This document shows positions 21,989-34,319 of a stretch of DNA of 64,000 nucleotides, in pieces. How positions within the stretch are numbered: position 1 is the stretch's first letter; each line of letters opens with the position of its first letter. A program made the translations under genes and the position numbers. Origin of the DNA: Tausonia pullulans. Its lineage: Eukaryota > Basidiomycota > Tremellomycetes > Cystofilobasidiales > Mrakiaceae. The stretch is from assembly GCA_951802195.1 (NCBI GenBank), contig OX637629.1:1-64000 (forward strand). The letters run 5' to 3'. The notes beneath the pieces were generated by a model. It was not told where the DNA came from and searched no databases. It was given only the letters and a program-made list of their open reading frames with translations.

Positions 21989-24900
21989 ATGTCTACAGCT
22001 ATCATTAACCCTAGCGAGATTCTCGCTCAGCTGTCCACCGACGAGAAAGCCGCCCTCCTTTCAGGTGAGAGCCTGCCAAATTCCTACGTTGTTGTTTTGC
22101 TTTTGCATTCCCTACTCACCTTTTTTATTGACATAGGGGATGACCTCTGGCACACCGTACCCATTCCAAGACTGGGTCTTCCGCGAGTTAGGGTGCGTGT
22201 TGATCCCTACCGATGTGTGGTTTGGCTGCTAAGCGCTAACCCCGCACTTTTTCTAATTGGTACAGGTCAGCGACGGCCCTGTGAGTAACGGTTTCTTCAT
22301 AGATAGAATTCCCAGACCTGATGCCCTCTCCCCAGAACGGCGTCCGCGGAACTCTCTGTTAGCCGTTCTCCCTTATATGCCTCCAGCAGCTGAAACTAAC
22401 GCCTTCTGCAGGGTTGGGTGGTGCTGCCGCCTCATGCTTCCCCGCCGCGACCGGTCTGGGAGCTTCATTCGATATCCATCTAGTAGCGAAAGTAGGAGAA
22501 GCCTTGGGTGAGGAGTGCCGTGCTCGAGGCGTCCACTGCTTGCTCGGGCCAACTACCAACATCCAGAGGTCCCCGCTCGGTGGTCGTGGATTCGAGTCTT
22601 ATGGAGAAGGTGATCAACTTTACTCTGTACAGCTCTCATGGAGCTGATTTTACTGCCATTTGAGACCCTTTTCTCTCTGGAACACTTGCCAAAGCGTGGC
22701 TTGAAGGCGTTCAATCACGTAAAGTTATGACCAGTAAGTCTCGCCAAAGGGACTTGAATAGTTTCGGTTGGTTAACAATAGATCCTATCCAGCTCCAAAG
22801 CACTACGTCGGAAACGAACAAGAATACAACCGTCGTGCCAACAACAGTGTTATTGATGAGCGCACTCTGCACGAAATATATCTCGAGCCATTCCGCATCC
22901 AGTGCAAGGCCAAACCCTCCGGATTTGTGAGTACTTCTCTTCGCCTTCCCGTTCTACTACCCAAAATGTGTACTAATCAAGCAGATGAAAAACTCATATG
23001 GTAAAAGATGTCGAGCTACCAACGTGTCAATGGAGTCCATGCTTCTGAGTCTCCGTATCTTTTGGGCAAAGTCCTCCGAGGGGACTTTGGGTTCAAAGGA
23101 TTAATCATGGCAGGTCCTTTTTACTGTACTTTCACCATCTACCACCTCTAACATAAACCCCTTGCTGCTTCGCGTTGCAGAGTGACTGGGTCGGCACTTA
23201 CTCTTCAGCGGAGGCGGTCAAGGCTGGTTTGGATTTGGAGATGCCCGGGCCCGCCAGCATGCGAGGCATTCTTCTTGAGCGCGCCGTCACCTGCGGCAAA
23301 GTGAGCGTCGCCGACATTGATGACTGTGCCCTTCGTGTAAATTTTCAACGTTTTTACATCTCATTCTGCTGGAAGCTGACTATGATTTGTACCACAGGTC
23401 CTAAACTTCATCAAGGAGGCGCAGGAATCTGGAATTCCCTTCGAAGCTGAGGAGAAATCAATCGACACTCCCAAGATTCGGGAGCTGTTACTCGAGTCGG
23501 CCCTGGGTGGGGTTGTCCTGCTGAAGAATACTGCAGCGGTTCTGCCTTTGAAGTCGATCAGCGGGCTGAAAATTGCAGTCATCGGGCCTAACGCCAAAGA
23601 GGCCTTCATTTGTAAGCGTTTCCCAAGCAGCACTCACAGTTGTGAGCTGACAGCTCGTGGTTAGCTGGAGGAGGCAGCGCCAGTCTGCGTTCCACATATG
23701 CCATTTCACCCCTTGATGCCATTATCAAAGAAGCGGAGAAGCAAGGCGGGCAAGTCGCATACGCAGTTGGAGCCGATACTCATCGCTGGACGCCTCTGCT
23801 CGACACATACCTGCAAATTCCTGGAACGAACGAACAGGGTATGCAAATCGAGTGGTACAGTGAAGAGTGCGGTTTTCTTTCCTTTTTTGCAGTTGACCTG
23901 TTGCTGATCTTGGCTAAATTCATTTCAGCCCTCACATCGGCACGAAAGTGGTCCCGATTTTCGCAAAAACCAATGATTCGTCATACGCCTACTTTATCGA
24001 GAACATCCCAGCCCACGTCCCCATTCGCTCCTGGGTGATTCTCCGATCAACGTTCACTCCCGATATTGATGGTGTCTGGGAATTCGGACTCGGAGTCGCC
24101 GGTCAAGCCGACCTTTACATCAACGACGAGCTTGTTGTGGAGAACAGCGTGAACCAAACCCCAAGTATCTTATTTGTACGTCAATCCAGGGTCGGATTTA
24201 TGTGTGTGATTTATGAAAGATACTCTTACTGTTGTTCAACAGTTCTTGACGGGTGCCGAAGAGCGCATGGGCCAGCTAGCCGTCAAAGCAGGTCAGCAGT
24301 ACAACCTAGAGATACGCTTCTCCAACTTCAAACAAATCAGCCCAACATCTCCCTATGTTCGTTCAAGTGTCTTCTTGATGACGATCGACGGAAGGAATGT
24401 GCTACGGTTTACTTACTTTTCTTTCTGAAAGGCTGGACGCCGAGGAGGTATTCGCTTTGGCGGCCAGCGCAAGTACGATGCCGCCACATTGATTGAGGAA
24501 GCTGTTGCTACCACCAAGGCATCGGACGTCACCATCCTTGTCGTTGGAACCACTGCGGAGTGGGAGTCAGAAAGTTACGATCGTAAGGACATGAAGTGAG
24601 TTCTTGTCGTTTTCCGTCCTTGTTGCACACCGGAGCTGATGTTTGGAAAAAGGCTCCCCAAGGGTTCCGATGCGCTCGTTCAAACTGTTCTCGCTGCAAA
24701 CCCCAACGCTATCATCGTTAATCAGTCGGGAATGCCTGTTGAATTTCCTTGGTTAAAGAAGGCCACCACTCTACTTCAGGTACGTGAACAGCTCCTTCCT
24801 CTTGAATGTGCCCTTCTAAGCACGAACACAAATTGCAGGCATTCTACGGCGGCAACGAATGGTACGAAACATCGCATTCTGCGGTCCGAGCCAAGAAGTG

Positions 24901-25691
24901 CAAGGACTGAATAGAGAAAAATCCATTTGCAGCGGATCCGCAATTTCCAACGTCATCTTTGGCAAGCACAACCCCTCCGGAAAGTTACCTCTCACTTTCC
25001 CGAAAGTTCTCGAGGACTCTCCGTCGTACGGCGCCTTTGGACACGAAGTCGACACCGTCTACACGGAAGGGATCAAAGTCGGCTACCGCTACTTTGACAG
25101 GCCTGGAAACAAGGCCAGTGCCTTCCCTTTCGGGTAAGATGTTCCCCTGTTACCCTGTCGACATTGACTTTCGTATCGGCTGATTGTTGGGGCTTCTCAG
25201 ATTTGGACTTTCGTACAGCACGTTTGCCTTCGCCGACCTCAAAATCAAGAAGCTCCCCTCATACGGCGTTGCAGCAACTTTCACCATTTTCAACACCGGA
25301 AGCGTTGAGGGAGGCGAGGTTGGTCAGGTTTATGTCCACGCAAAATCGAGACAGGTCGAGCGACCCGATATCGAGCTCAAGGGTTTTCAGAAGGTCTTCT
25401 TGGGGCCGGGAGAATCTAAGGAGATCACTGTCAAAATGGATGTAAGCAGAGATTATTTTTCTCGTGAACTTGCCCTCGATTGTTAAAAAAGCTGACGGTA
25501 CCGTGCTGTAGCACTCGGCACTGTCGTACTACGACATCGGCACCAAAACTTGGGTTGGAGAAAAGGGCGAGTACGAGATTCGCGTCGGTCCTTCTTCAGC
25601 ACAGGCTTCCTTGATTGCACCGTTCGTTCTGGAGGAGAGTTTCTCTTGGGTGGGCTTGAAAGAGCCCACCCCTGTCGAACTTTTTTACTAA
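21989..25691 (+). CDS. Beta-glucosidase, GH3 with PA14 domain, intracellular
   Basis: Multi-exon gene from MSTAIINPSEILAQLS to LKEPTPVELFY. Exons read DDLWHTVPIPRLGLP, the substrate-pocket SDGPNGVRG, GLGGAAASCFPAATGLGASFD, PKHYVGNEQE, then the nucleophile motif SDWVGTYSS (near residue 255). The second GH3 domain, a PA14 insert (IPAHVPIRSWVILRSTF and neighbours) and a C-terminal fibronectin-III-like domain (GFGLSYSTFAF onward) follow. There is no signal peptide. The enzyme would release glucose from a beta-glucoside inside the cell, a natural second step after rhamnose removal by the adjacent GH78. A stretch of about ten residues usually seen after YGED is not obvious near 22610-22690, so the splicing there, or a small loss, is uncertain. 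Confidence 0.85.
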
Positions 25692-26012
25692 GCCTCCTGA
25701 GGGGCGATCTGAGGTGCAATGATATCTTGGATTCCTGTGAAACCATGCGATACACAGAAATATCCTCAGTGCCCTCTGTGACCCTGCCTTCATACTACAT
25801 ACTTGAGAAAGTGGTTCATTTGATTGCAGAGACGGAGAAGACACCTAAGAAAAGTGTTTCGCCCATGAGAACTGCAGCCCGACGTCCACTACCTAACTTC
25901 GTCTCACCCTCACCCTGGTACTCCAAACCGGTCAAGGACAATGTCTGCTTGACTGACTGACTGTGTGTAACCCGAGTTGATAGAGATCAATTATATTATC
26001 CGCAGTAGTGTG
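25692..26012. other. Intergenic after GH3
   Basis: About 320 bp of GH3 downstream sequence with no recognised gene or repeat. Confidence 0.4.
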
Positions 26013-26055
26013 TCAGGCACCCTAACATGGCGTGATACCGCTACACCATCCAGAC
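26013..26055 (-). pseudogene. tRNA-Pro(AGG) fragment
   Basis: The 36-nt 5' half of the tRNA-Pro gene at 40513-40651 (acceptor strand, A box TGGTGTAGCGG, anticodon loop TTAGGG) plus 7 nt of its intron are repeated here exactly or nearly so; similarity continues about 20 bp into the 5' flank. The 3' half with the B box is absent, so it cannot give a tRNA. Confidence 0.75.
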
Positions 26056-26128
26056 GAGCAGGAGTACAAGCCCCTGATCATAACAGCTTGCTACCTGTCC
26101 GCCCCATCGTCGAAACGGATCCATGGCC

Positions 26129-26545
26129 ACCTCTTCGACGAGCCGTGTCCTGTCATGCGCGCTGTCTGGTCTGCTGCTGCAGCATGTGCCTCTCCATCAT
26201 TCCCCTCTCATCCTCCCTCCATCCATAGCTTGTCTGCCCGACACCGTCGTCGCCGAGGGTGAACTTCCTCTTCCACTGCAGTCTATGTCGCCCGGACATG
26301 GTGATTCGTCCGGAGACGGAGGTACAGCAAGAACGCAGTCCTCGACTATGTCACGGACGATGAGATCCGCAAGATCGCGTCCACGATCCGGCAGATACAC
26401 TGGCAGTCGAGCACGAGGTGGATGGCTGGCAGTTGCCAGATGGTGGTCTTGCCTGCCGCCGGCGCCGTCATCGATCTTGGGTGAAAAGCAGGTGAGGGGT
26501 GGTATAGTATGGTTAGACCATAGGCCATAGGTACCGCTCGACATA
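26129..26545 (+). mobile_element. LINE fragment, 3' end
   Basis: Matches the end of the LINE ORF2 and 3' region at 46288-46690 with moderate divergence (CACCTCTTCGACGAG at the start, GGTGAAAARCAGGTSAGGGG at the end). The coding part is the C-terminal zinc-finger region and tail. It is 5'-truncated, starts about 74 bp upstream of the tRNA-Pro fragment, and is cut on the right by an LTR. Confidence 0.8.
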
Positions 26546-26551
26546 GCTGGT

Positions 26552-27035
26552 TGTCAGAATCTTACGGGTTCACTACAAAGGCTCTGCGCTTATGTGGCTG
26601 CAGAATCTCGCGGAACCGCCACCTCGGCTACGCGTCTGTGTAGCATCGCCCTTATTTGCTCAGCTTCCATATTTTTAGCCTTTTTCAGCCACACTGTTCC
26701 ACCCTCTTTGTTTTCTTACCCTTGGCCCATAAGATGCTCAGTTTATCGTAGAATTTTGTTCTACACTCTGACTACAATTTGGATTCGACAAAACCAGCCC
26801 AAGACCTCGAAGGGAGCCTGTGTCACTGCCAGCGCTTCAATGTACTCCTCCACCTACGCTCTTCTTCTCACCTATCCTCCTCAGCCTTTGATCCTTGGGC
26901 CAATCCTAACACCGTGTCACCTCCACCATTTCAGTTTCAATCCATCACCCGGTGCTGCTCTCAATCCAATCCGTCATCAAGGACCCTCTATTCACCCATC
27001 CACCTCTGATCTTGATCCTTGGGCCAATCTTAGCA
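26552..27035 (+). mobile_element. Composite LTR (family A joined to family B tail)
   Basis: A full-length family A LTR (26552-26911) is followed directly by about 124 bp of the 3' part of a family B LTR ending CCAATCTTAGCA. No target duplication flanks it. It looks like an old nested or recombined insertion. Its right edge supplies the stop codon of the neighbouring minus-strand gene. Confidence 0.8.
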
Positions 27036-29156
27036 GTAAGGGACGACTCCAGCGAGCTGAAGACCACGCTGGGAGAGGACGGGGGCTTTCTCCGGGACGT
27101 GGCGCTTGGCCCAAGCCTTGTCACCAGCACGAGGCTCCTCGGCCGGAATGATTGCGAAGGAGATAGGGTCATCTGGACGAAAAGGGGGGTGTCAAACAAT
27201 GTTGCGGGAGAAGCAGGAGGAAAGAGACGGGACGAACGGGTGCAGGTGAGGAGCTCGTCGAAACACCGGACCTTAGAAGCGAGCTGCTTCTCCGAGATCA
27301 TGGCGGCAGGCTTGTCTGTGGTGAGGCAAGCCAACTAATTAGTAGTAATGGTGAAATGGAAGATGACAACTGATAACGAACAGCAGACGTCTGTGAGGTG
27401 ACAAGATGGTCAATTGGGAGGGAAATAGGATCGCCGGAGTCGAGGGACGTACAGCAAGCCATGCGGGGATTCTTGCTGACGGGGGCAGCGCCGTAGTGGA
27501 CGGTCCGGCTGTCCCACTGCGAGAAGACGAGTGTATCAGCCAAGCTTATGCAATAAAAGGGCACTAAGAATGGATGTACAAGGATGAGGTCTCCGGGCTC
27601 AGCGCAGACCTTCTCCCACTTGCAGCCCTGCTCCTCGAGCCAAGCGAGCATCCTTGGGGAGGCGCAAGCTGCGGTCAGCGAGAGGGGCTCGACAGCAAAG
27701 AGCTGCATCGCGACTCACTCAGGCGTGTGGTGGTACGAATCCGTGATCGGCCAGCCATCCTCAGGCTTCTGGTAGGCAAACTTCTCAAAGACTTGCTCAT
27801 AAATAGTCTTGGATCCCTTGAGAACTCGGAGACCTCCGTCAAGGGCTTGTGCGAAAACATGCCGGGTCAGATGAGGATACGAGAACTTGATGAGGAAAGG
27901 TGGACTCACGTCCGTTGGGCGCGAAGTTGGCGATTCCCTGGATACAGTGGAGCCACTACAGACAAAAAAAATCAACTTCGGAGCAGAGTTACCCAATCGC
28001 CAGTGAGTACTCGATTCACAGTGCGATGAGGAGCCTGATCAACGTGGCTGAGACCAAGAAATGGTAGTTGAGAGCGTGTCAGCCACCCAGATCGCTTCTC
28101 TGCATCTCAAACTCCCGCACTACTCACGCCCAGGGCTTGAAGATGTTCCCATTCTTGGTATCACTCTGGTTAAGCGGGACAGAGAAGTTGGAGGCATCTG
28201 AAGCGAAGTGAAGGACGTCAGCACTCTCTCCATTAGCAGCAATTCGCCAGCGAACCTACCGAACGAGACAAGGAGCTCATCAGTACCCCAGATCTTGGCA
28301 AAGGCTTCAATGATTCCGGGCTCCATGCTGTCAAGAATATTGCCCTGGTGTCAGTCCTACATCACGTGGGTCTCCTCCCGGAGTTCACTCAATTTTGAGA
28401 CGGAACTCACCGAACGTCCCAAGGAAGCTGCTCGTGACCGACACCTGGATGTGACAAGAAGCCAAGGCGAAATTTGTAGAAAGAGATACTTCAGTCAGGC
28501 AAGAATGAGCGAGAGACCACCAAACGCCACACGTGACATAGGGCGGGAAGCGCCAATTGGGTGTAGCAAATCGTACCAGAACGCACCATAGAGGTTATAA
28601 AGGCCGCCCTTGCTGCTTGAGGGGAGGAAGTCCCGATCCCAGGTTGAGGGGTCGTCGCGCTTATATCCAAGCTCCCTGTGGACACAAGTGAGCATCAGAA
28701 GATGCGACCGTCAGTGAGTGAGACATAAGCCCGGAAAGAGAGAGAGGACAGTGTCTGGTCACTGCATTCCGCTCTTTCCGGTGGTACCGGCCCCGAGGAT
28801 GTATGGATAGGTATTATCGTACGTACCAGGACTCGAGCCAGTCATGAGCGCGGGAGTCTGTCGAGACGACGGACAAGGTGTCAGATCAAGGCTGAAGGAT
28901 GAGCGAAGCAGGGAGTGAAGAGAGACGAACTGTACTCGGACGCATTCTCCTTGGAGAAGGCGCCCTTGACGACGACGAAGCCCTCGCTGAAGAGCTTGTC
29001 CCGGAAGTCATCCTTGGGCGACTGATCGATCGGCCACGGCTCGTTGTCGCAGCGGCCAAAGATGGACGTCTGCTGGCGGTACGACTGGGTGGTGTTGTTC
29101 TCCTTAATCGCCTCGGCGGTGGTAGCAATGGTGGGGGTCTGGACGGCGACGGGCAT
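27030..29156 (-). CDS. Phytanoyl-CoA dioxygenase family protein
   Basis: Fe(II)/2-oxoglutarate-dependent oxygenase. Start at MPVAVQTPTIATTAE (29156); about ten exons follow. Visible parts: FSEGFVVVKGAFS, DSRAHDWLESWELGYKRDD, GHEQLPWDVRMEPGIIEAF, WGTDELLVSFDASNFSVPLNQ, the iron ligands in AHVDQAPHR, CIQGIANFAPNGPDGGLRVLKGS and the distal histidine in WDSRTVHYGAAP, so the HxD..H triad is complete. The last exon reads SFAIIPAEEPRAGDKAW to LAGVVPYC, and the stop codon falls inside the LTR at its 3' edge, so the last one or two residues may be LTR-derived. The substrate is unknown. Its place near the glycosidase cluster may be chance. Confidence 0.85.
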
Positions 29157-29299
29157 GGTTTAGGCGACTCGGCGGGATGTAAGTGGAGGGAAATGGGTTG
29201 GGTCGGTTGTTGGGGGTTTAGAGAAAATATGGAGGGAAAAGGGAGAGGAGACAAGGGGAAGGAGCAGAATGGTTGAAGAGAGACAATGGGAGGGGGCCG

Positions 29300-29690
29300 A
29301 AGGGGGCGAGGAAGCCGACAGCTGAGACAATAGCATTGGACCTGGGGATTTTCTACCGCGGCACCAGTTGCGATCGACGCTTGAAAGACTGAAAAAAGTT
29401 GCATTGATAAATGGTAGTGAACATCACTAAGCTGGTAAGATGCCGAGCTCGAGTTGTTGTCGGCAGGGCAGCGAGACTGTGCGCAGATGGCGTGGGGAAG
29501 GGGTGACTTCTCGCTGGTCTCTCGCCCTTTCGGACGTTCCTGAAGACTGAGGGCCGACGAGAACCTTTCAGTCAGATCGCTTGGCGCTCAGCTTTGCCCA
29601 GGTTCTGCCTGCTCGTCCAGAATACTCTCACTCCTTCCATCGATCCCCCCATAATCCTCGGTGGAGCATTACCCCGTCTTCCGTTTCTCA
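29300..29690 (-). repeat. Dispersed repeat block D, copy 2
   Basis: About 360 bp nearly the same as 7184-7540, including GTGACTTC/TTGGTCTC and the CATTACCCCGTCTTCCGT edge. It lies upstream of the minus-strand dioxygenase, in the opposite orientation to the gene compared with copy 1 and its transporter. Confidence 0.75.
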
Positions 29691-29865
29691 TAGGAGGACG
29701 GTGAGTACTCGATCTTCATGACTTCGCCATGCTTCGTCATCCTTCCCCAACTCTTTCAGCAACACCATCACACCGTAGCCACTCACTAGCGTGACTAGCG
29801 CAATGCAAGAAGCGTGTGGTCTGAAATAAAATCGCGCAGAATGTGGTGGAATCTGCGCTAGTGCC

Positions 29866-30202
29866 GAGTGGGAGTGGGAGAGGTGACACGGGCTCGTTTA
29901 AAGGGGCTTGGGCAGGTTTGTCGGATCCAAATGATAGTCAAAGTGCAGAACAAGATCTACGATGGAATGAGCGTTTATGGACGAGTGGTGAGAACAAGGA
30001 AGTGATGAGAAGCGCGAGAACGCAAAGAGTGTAGGGCAGATGATGAATAAAAAGAGGCGAAGCGTAATGAGACAGGGAGCGTGAGCCGATGTGGCGAAAG
30101 CGTGGTCGAAGATAAGGGAATGCGGAGCAAGCGAGAAGGCAACACAGGCACAGAGTTAGCCAGGCGCAGAGCGGAGGTGGCAAGTCCGCGAGATCCTGAC
30201 AG
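29866..30202 (-). mobile_element. Broken LTR, family B
   Basis: Minus-strand LTR beginning TGTCAGGATCTCGCGGACTT at 30202 and continuing through the shared body to about 29866; the 3' edge is missing. Old, diverged copy. Confidence 0.75.
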
Positions 30203-31451
30203 GTGGAGAACCCTTGTGCAATCGATCGCGCGCGCTTTCTCAGTCCCTGACCTCTCTTCCCTGCCGCACTATCATCATGCCGCAAGTTTGACTCGGTCCA
30301 GACCCGACCTTCGTCTCCTTATCGAAATGCAGCTGGGCAACAATTGAACATGCGCCCAGATGTATCGATCCCGCAAGAAGTATCTTCGCGGTGCATCATG
30401 ATTCCGCTAGCTCTATTTCTACCGACGCTAGAATTCCTCCGAGCACTGAGATGCAGGTCTAGGCCTCATATGGTCATTGATTAGTCCGTCGGGGTTTTCT
30501 TTGCCGTTTAGGCCGCACGGCTTGGGAGAGGGAAACCGCCTCCTGTAAGCGCTCTACCTTGGAGAGAAGCTGACTGATCTGACGTCCTGTCACGCACGAA
30601 GATCCTTCTCTTGGATACATAGCTTCGATCCCGGGGAGTATGCCTTTTCGAAAGATGTGACGTTTGGGGCGAGGATGGACAAGGTATGGAGTGCGTCCAG
30701 CGCTGAGTCGAGTCGATTTTACTGTGTTCTCAATCGTCTGCGATGCAGGCAAGCCATCCGAATGCTGATGGGTTTGGACTCCGTTCTCCAGCGACCATAC
30801 TCGTCGGTACTTTGTCGGACCCAGCTGTTTGAGTTGCCGGGCAATTGTTCACCCGCTTGCGTCTCGCCCTGGGGTACCTCTTGACTTCGGTCTTGACGTC
30901 CGTGCGTCTCTTTGCCTCTCGGTCTCGTCTGACCGCGCATACGCCACTTGTTATTAGCACATGATAGGACCGCTTTCGACAGTTATATCTTACTCTACAG
31001 GTCGGTACAAAGATGCTCGCCGACCGAAGTCAGGCGCGAGCTCATTCTCTCCCCCTTCAAAATGATACATACTCTGACATGCTCTTCGTCTGGCCCGCTT
31101 GGCGCAGAGGTTTCATCACGCAGCCAGGCTCAAAAGGAGGTCAGCGTCCACTTTTTCGATCGTAGGAACCGACTTTGACGGATTTTGACCCCGTCCCCCC
31201 ATACCTTGGTTAGACGCGTCTGAGTACAAAGAACTTGGTCCCCTTGCAGATCCCGACTGCGCAGGAGGCCGCCGGAAGCTGCTCTATGTCGCATCATTCG
31301 GCCTCCGAGGGATCGAATCTGTGAGTGGCTCGGGGCATCATTGACCATCCTTCCGTGTTATTTAGCCCAGCCGACCACGACCGCTTCATCTTCCACCAAC
31401 CATCAAACCTCCCTCAAACCTTCCATCGCTTCGCCTAACTTTCATCCGACT
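30203..31451. other. No convincing gene
   Basis: About 1.2 kb between an LTR remnant and the sugar transporter. Several minus-strand frames at 30480-30960 are rich in Arg but have no complete domain. The last few hundred bases must hold the transporter promoter. Confidence 0.5.
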
Positions 31452-34175
31452 ATGGACGTCTCCGCATCCCATGACCAGGTCAAACACCAGAAGGTCGCCT
31501 TCATCAATTATCTCGCTGCCGTCACGTGAGTCTCCATCAGATGCGACGAGAGGGGGAAGGAGGCGAAGAGGAAGGAGGGGAGTGGCAGGCGGGGCCAACC
31601 AAACCTGGGGCTGACTTCGACGAACTTAACCAACAACCTGACTGACTCTCTCCCTTCTTCCAACCTTCGGTTCCCTAGGGCGGGCGTGGGTTCCTTCCTT
31701 TTCGGGTATGACTCAGGAATCATAGGATCGGTCATCTCGCCGGAGTACACATACGTGAGTCTCATCTCGCACTCCAGGGAGTCAAGGACAATACAAGGGA
31801 CGTCGGTGATTAGCCCGGCGCCAAGCTGATCCTCGCTCCCTCATTCTACGGTAGTTCCACGACTACTTCAACGATCCAGATGACTCTGCTCGAGGTGCGA
31901 TCGTATCATTGTTTGCTGGAGGATGCTTCTTTGGAGCTGCTGCGTGAGTCTAGACTTTCCCCCTTAAACGATCATTTCCATATCTTCCTCCGCCTTTCCT
32001 GACGAGCTTTCTCTTTCTCGACCTCAGCGCTGGTTACACTGCCAACAAGATCGGACGAAAGAGAACCATTCAGCTTGGAGCGCTCGGCGCTGCGATCGGT
32101 GAGTTTCCGTTTGGAACGGCCGGTCTCTCTTCTCATTGTCTGAAAGATTGTTACCTCCACGATTTACAGGATGCGCTATCCAGACTGCTGCTGTCAACGT
32201 CGGTATGCTCATGGGAGGTCGATTCGTTGCCGGACTTGCCATCGGAATGCTCTCGATGATTGGTGAGTTTTGCGTTTTCCCACTGCTTTGCCCCCTTGTT
32301 TTCGACATTTGATGAAGATTGGTGAAGACTGACAACCTCTTCTATTGTTATTTTTGCTCTGCCTTTGGTCAGTTCCCCTCTACCAGGCTGAGATCTCGCC
32401 CCCCCATGCTCGAGGTCTCCTCTCTGGATGGACACAGATGATGATCTCAATCGGATTCTTTGCTGCCAACTGTTCGTCACTTCTTCATCCACCTGTCGTT
32501 CGTTCTTCGACGCGAGCTGAACGCCGATGTCCGTTGGTCCTCGCTTGCAGGGGTCGGTTACGGTTGCCAGTTCCTGAAGTCAGACGCTCAGTTCCGAGTC
32601 CCTCTCGCCATCCAGATTATTCCCGCCATCATCCTGTTCTTGTATGTTTTCTCACGCTTTGCCTCGCAACTCCCCTTTCACCTGGCTGACACTGCTTCTT
32701 TTCCTTGCAACAACAGTGCCATGTTCGGACTTCCGTACTCCCCTCGTTGGTTGGCCCAGGAGGGCAGACACGAGGAGGCTTTCAGTGCGCTCATGCGCCT
32801 TCACGGAGGCAAGACCGATCCGGCCGTTGTCAAGTACGAGTACGACGAGATCACTACGCAGATGGAATGGGAGCGAGAGAACGTCTCGTCAAAGTTCTCA
32901 GATCTATGGTCCACTCCAGCTTCCCTCCGGCGAACCCTCTGCGGTGTTATGGTCCAAGTGTGTTGCCAATGGACGGGAGTCAACGTCAACTCGTACTTCG
33001 GGCCTACCATCTACAAGGCGCTCGGATTCACCGGTAGTCGAATTCTGCTCATCTCTGGTATCTCTGGAGCTGCTGGAGTTGTTGGTCAGTGCATTATCAG
33101 CTCTCATCATTGGAGGAGTCGCGAGCTGATCCGTCCGCCCTCCGCTCTTTTACTTCTCCTTATTACTTCTCCTTATGCAGAGACCTTCACTTTCATCACT
33201 TTCATGGTTGATCGAATCGGCCGAAGGAAGCCTCTTCTCTGGGGCGGAATCCTCATGGCTTGCTGTCTCGCCTGGCAGGCTGGGTGCTCCTCGGCATTTG
33301 ACGGTGGAAAGCAGGGATCGAACGCTGCAGGAATTGCTGGTGAGTCCAATCCGATTTATACCTTTGGTCTGACATTCTCTCAGACCACTGATTTCCCCTC
33401 TGTGGCTTCTCTTAGGTATCTCGTCCATCTTCGTATTCGGACTCGTCTTCTCCTGGTCGTGAGTTTACAACATCGCCCTCAACAGGCTGGCCTAGATGCT
33501 TTCACCTATCACATCTAAGACGATTAATTTGTTTCCTATTGCGCACTTTCAGCTACGGCCCCGTCTCTTGGGTTTACCAGTCCGAAGTCTTCTCAATGCC
33601 TCTTCGAGCTATGGGAGTGAGTGACCATCTGTCTTCCCCTCGTCTCTTTCGTTGAACTTGGTAGCCCTCCGCTGACGAATACCTTTTCGCGAACCCAAGA
33701 CTTCCGTTTCGACATGCTCCAACTGGGCTATGAATGTTCTCCTCTCCCAAATCTCACCTATTGGACTCTCAAAGCTCGGATACAAGTTGTGAGTCACCGT
33801 ATGCCTTCTAACCTTGCGTTAAGGGGCCGTTCGCTGACCACACTCTGTTTTCTTTTTCTTTAGCTTCTTCATATTCGTGGTTTCCAATATCTGCAACTCA
33901 ATCATCGCTTACTTCCTCTTCAAGGAAACCAAGGGACTCACTCTTGAGGAGCTCGGTGCCATCTTGTTAGTATCGCTTCCTTAGCCCCGCGTTCTCCTCA
34001 TCTTGGCTCTGACTCCCACGCTGTCTTCCCTTTCTTTCACAGTGGAGACGACGACGTCATCGCTCCTCCCTCTGCCCAGCGACTCGCCCACGAGGCCAGG
34101 ATCAGGGGAGACTCGCCCATCGATGACGAGAAAAAGATGGGTCTCGACCAGTCGGCCCACGTCGAGAAGATTTAG
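31452..34175 (+). CDS. MFS sugar transporter (quinate/hexose-permease-like)
   Basis: A sugar-porter family plasma-membrane protein of about 12 exons starting MDVSASHDQVKHQKV. It reads SFLFGYDSGIIGSVISPEYT, GYTANKIGRKRTIQLG, GRFVAGLAIGMLSMIVPLYQAEISPPHARG, PYSPRWLAQEGRHEEA, QWTGVNVNSYFGPTIY, MVDRIGRRKPLLWGG, GPVSWVYQSEVFSMPLR and FLFKETKGLTLEELG, which cover the family signatures of both six-helix halves. It ends DQSAHVEKI. Introns are short with GTGAGT-type donors. It is paralogous to the interrupted transporter at 48113-50690 on the other strand; this copy looks intact. Confidence 0.88.
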
Positions 34176-34319
34176 GCTTGCTTCCGTTTATTGTCTCCTA
34201 AAAAGCAGTTTGTCCTCTATCCGGCTGCTTGATTTTGCTAGCTTGGGTTGCACGCGTGTCGCTCTTACTAGACCCCTTTTCGTATCTAAGTTTCTATCGT
34301 TATCGCAGTCTTTGTGTGT

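Noticed and set aside
30484-30960. Possible Zn2Cys6 regulator on the minus strand (Arg-rich with CPATQTAGSD-like spacing)
   Set aside because: Only one of the six cysteines is present, several frames would be needed, and no downstream regulator domain is seen.
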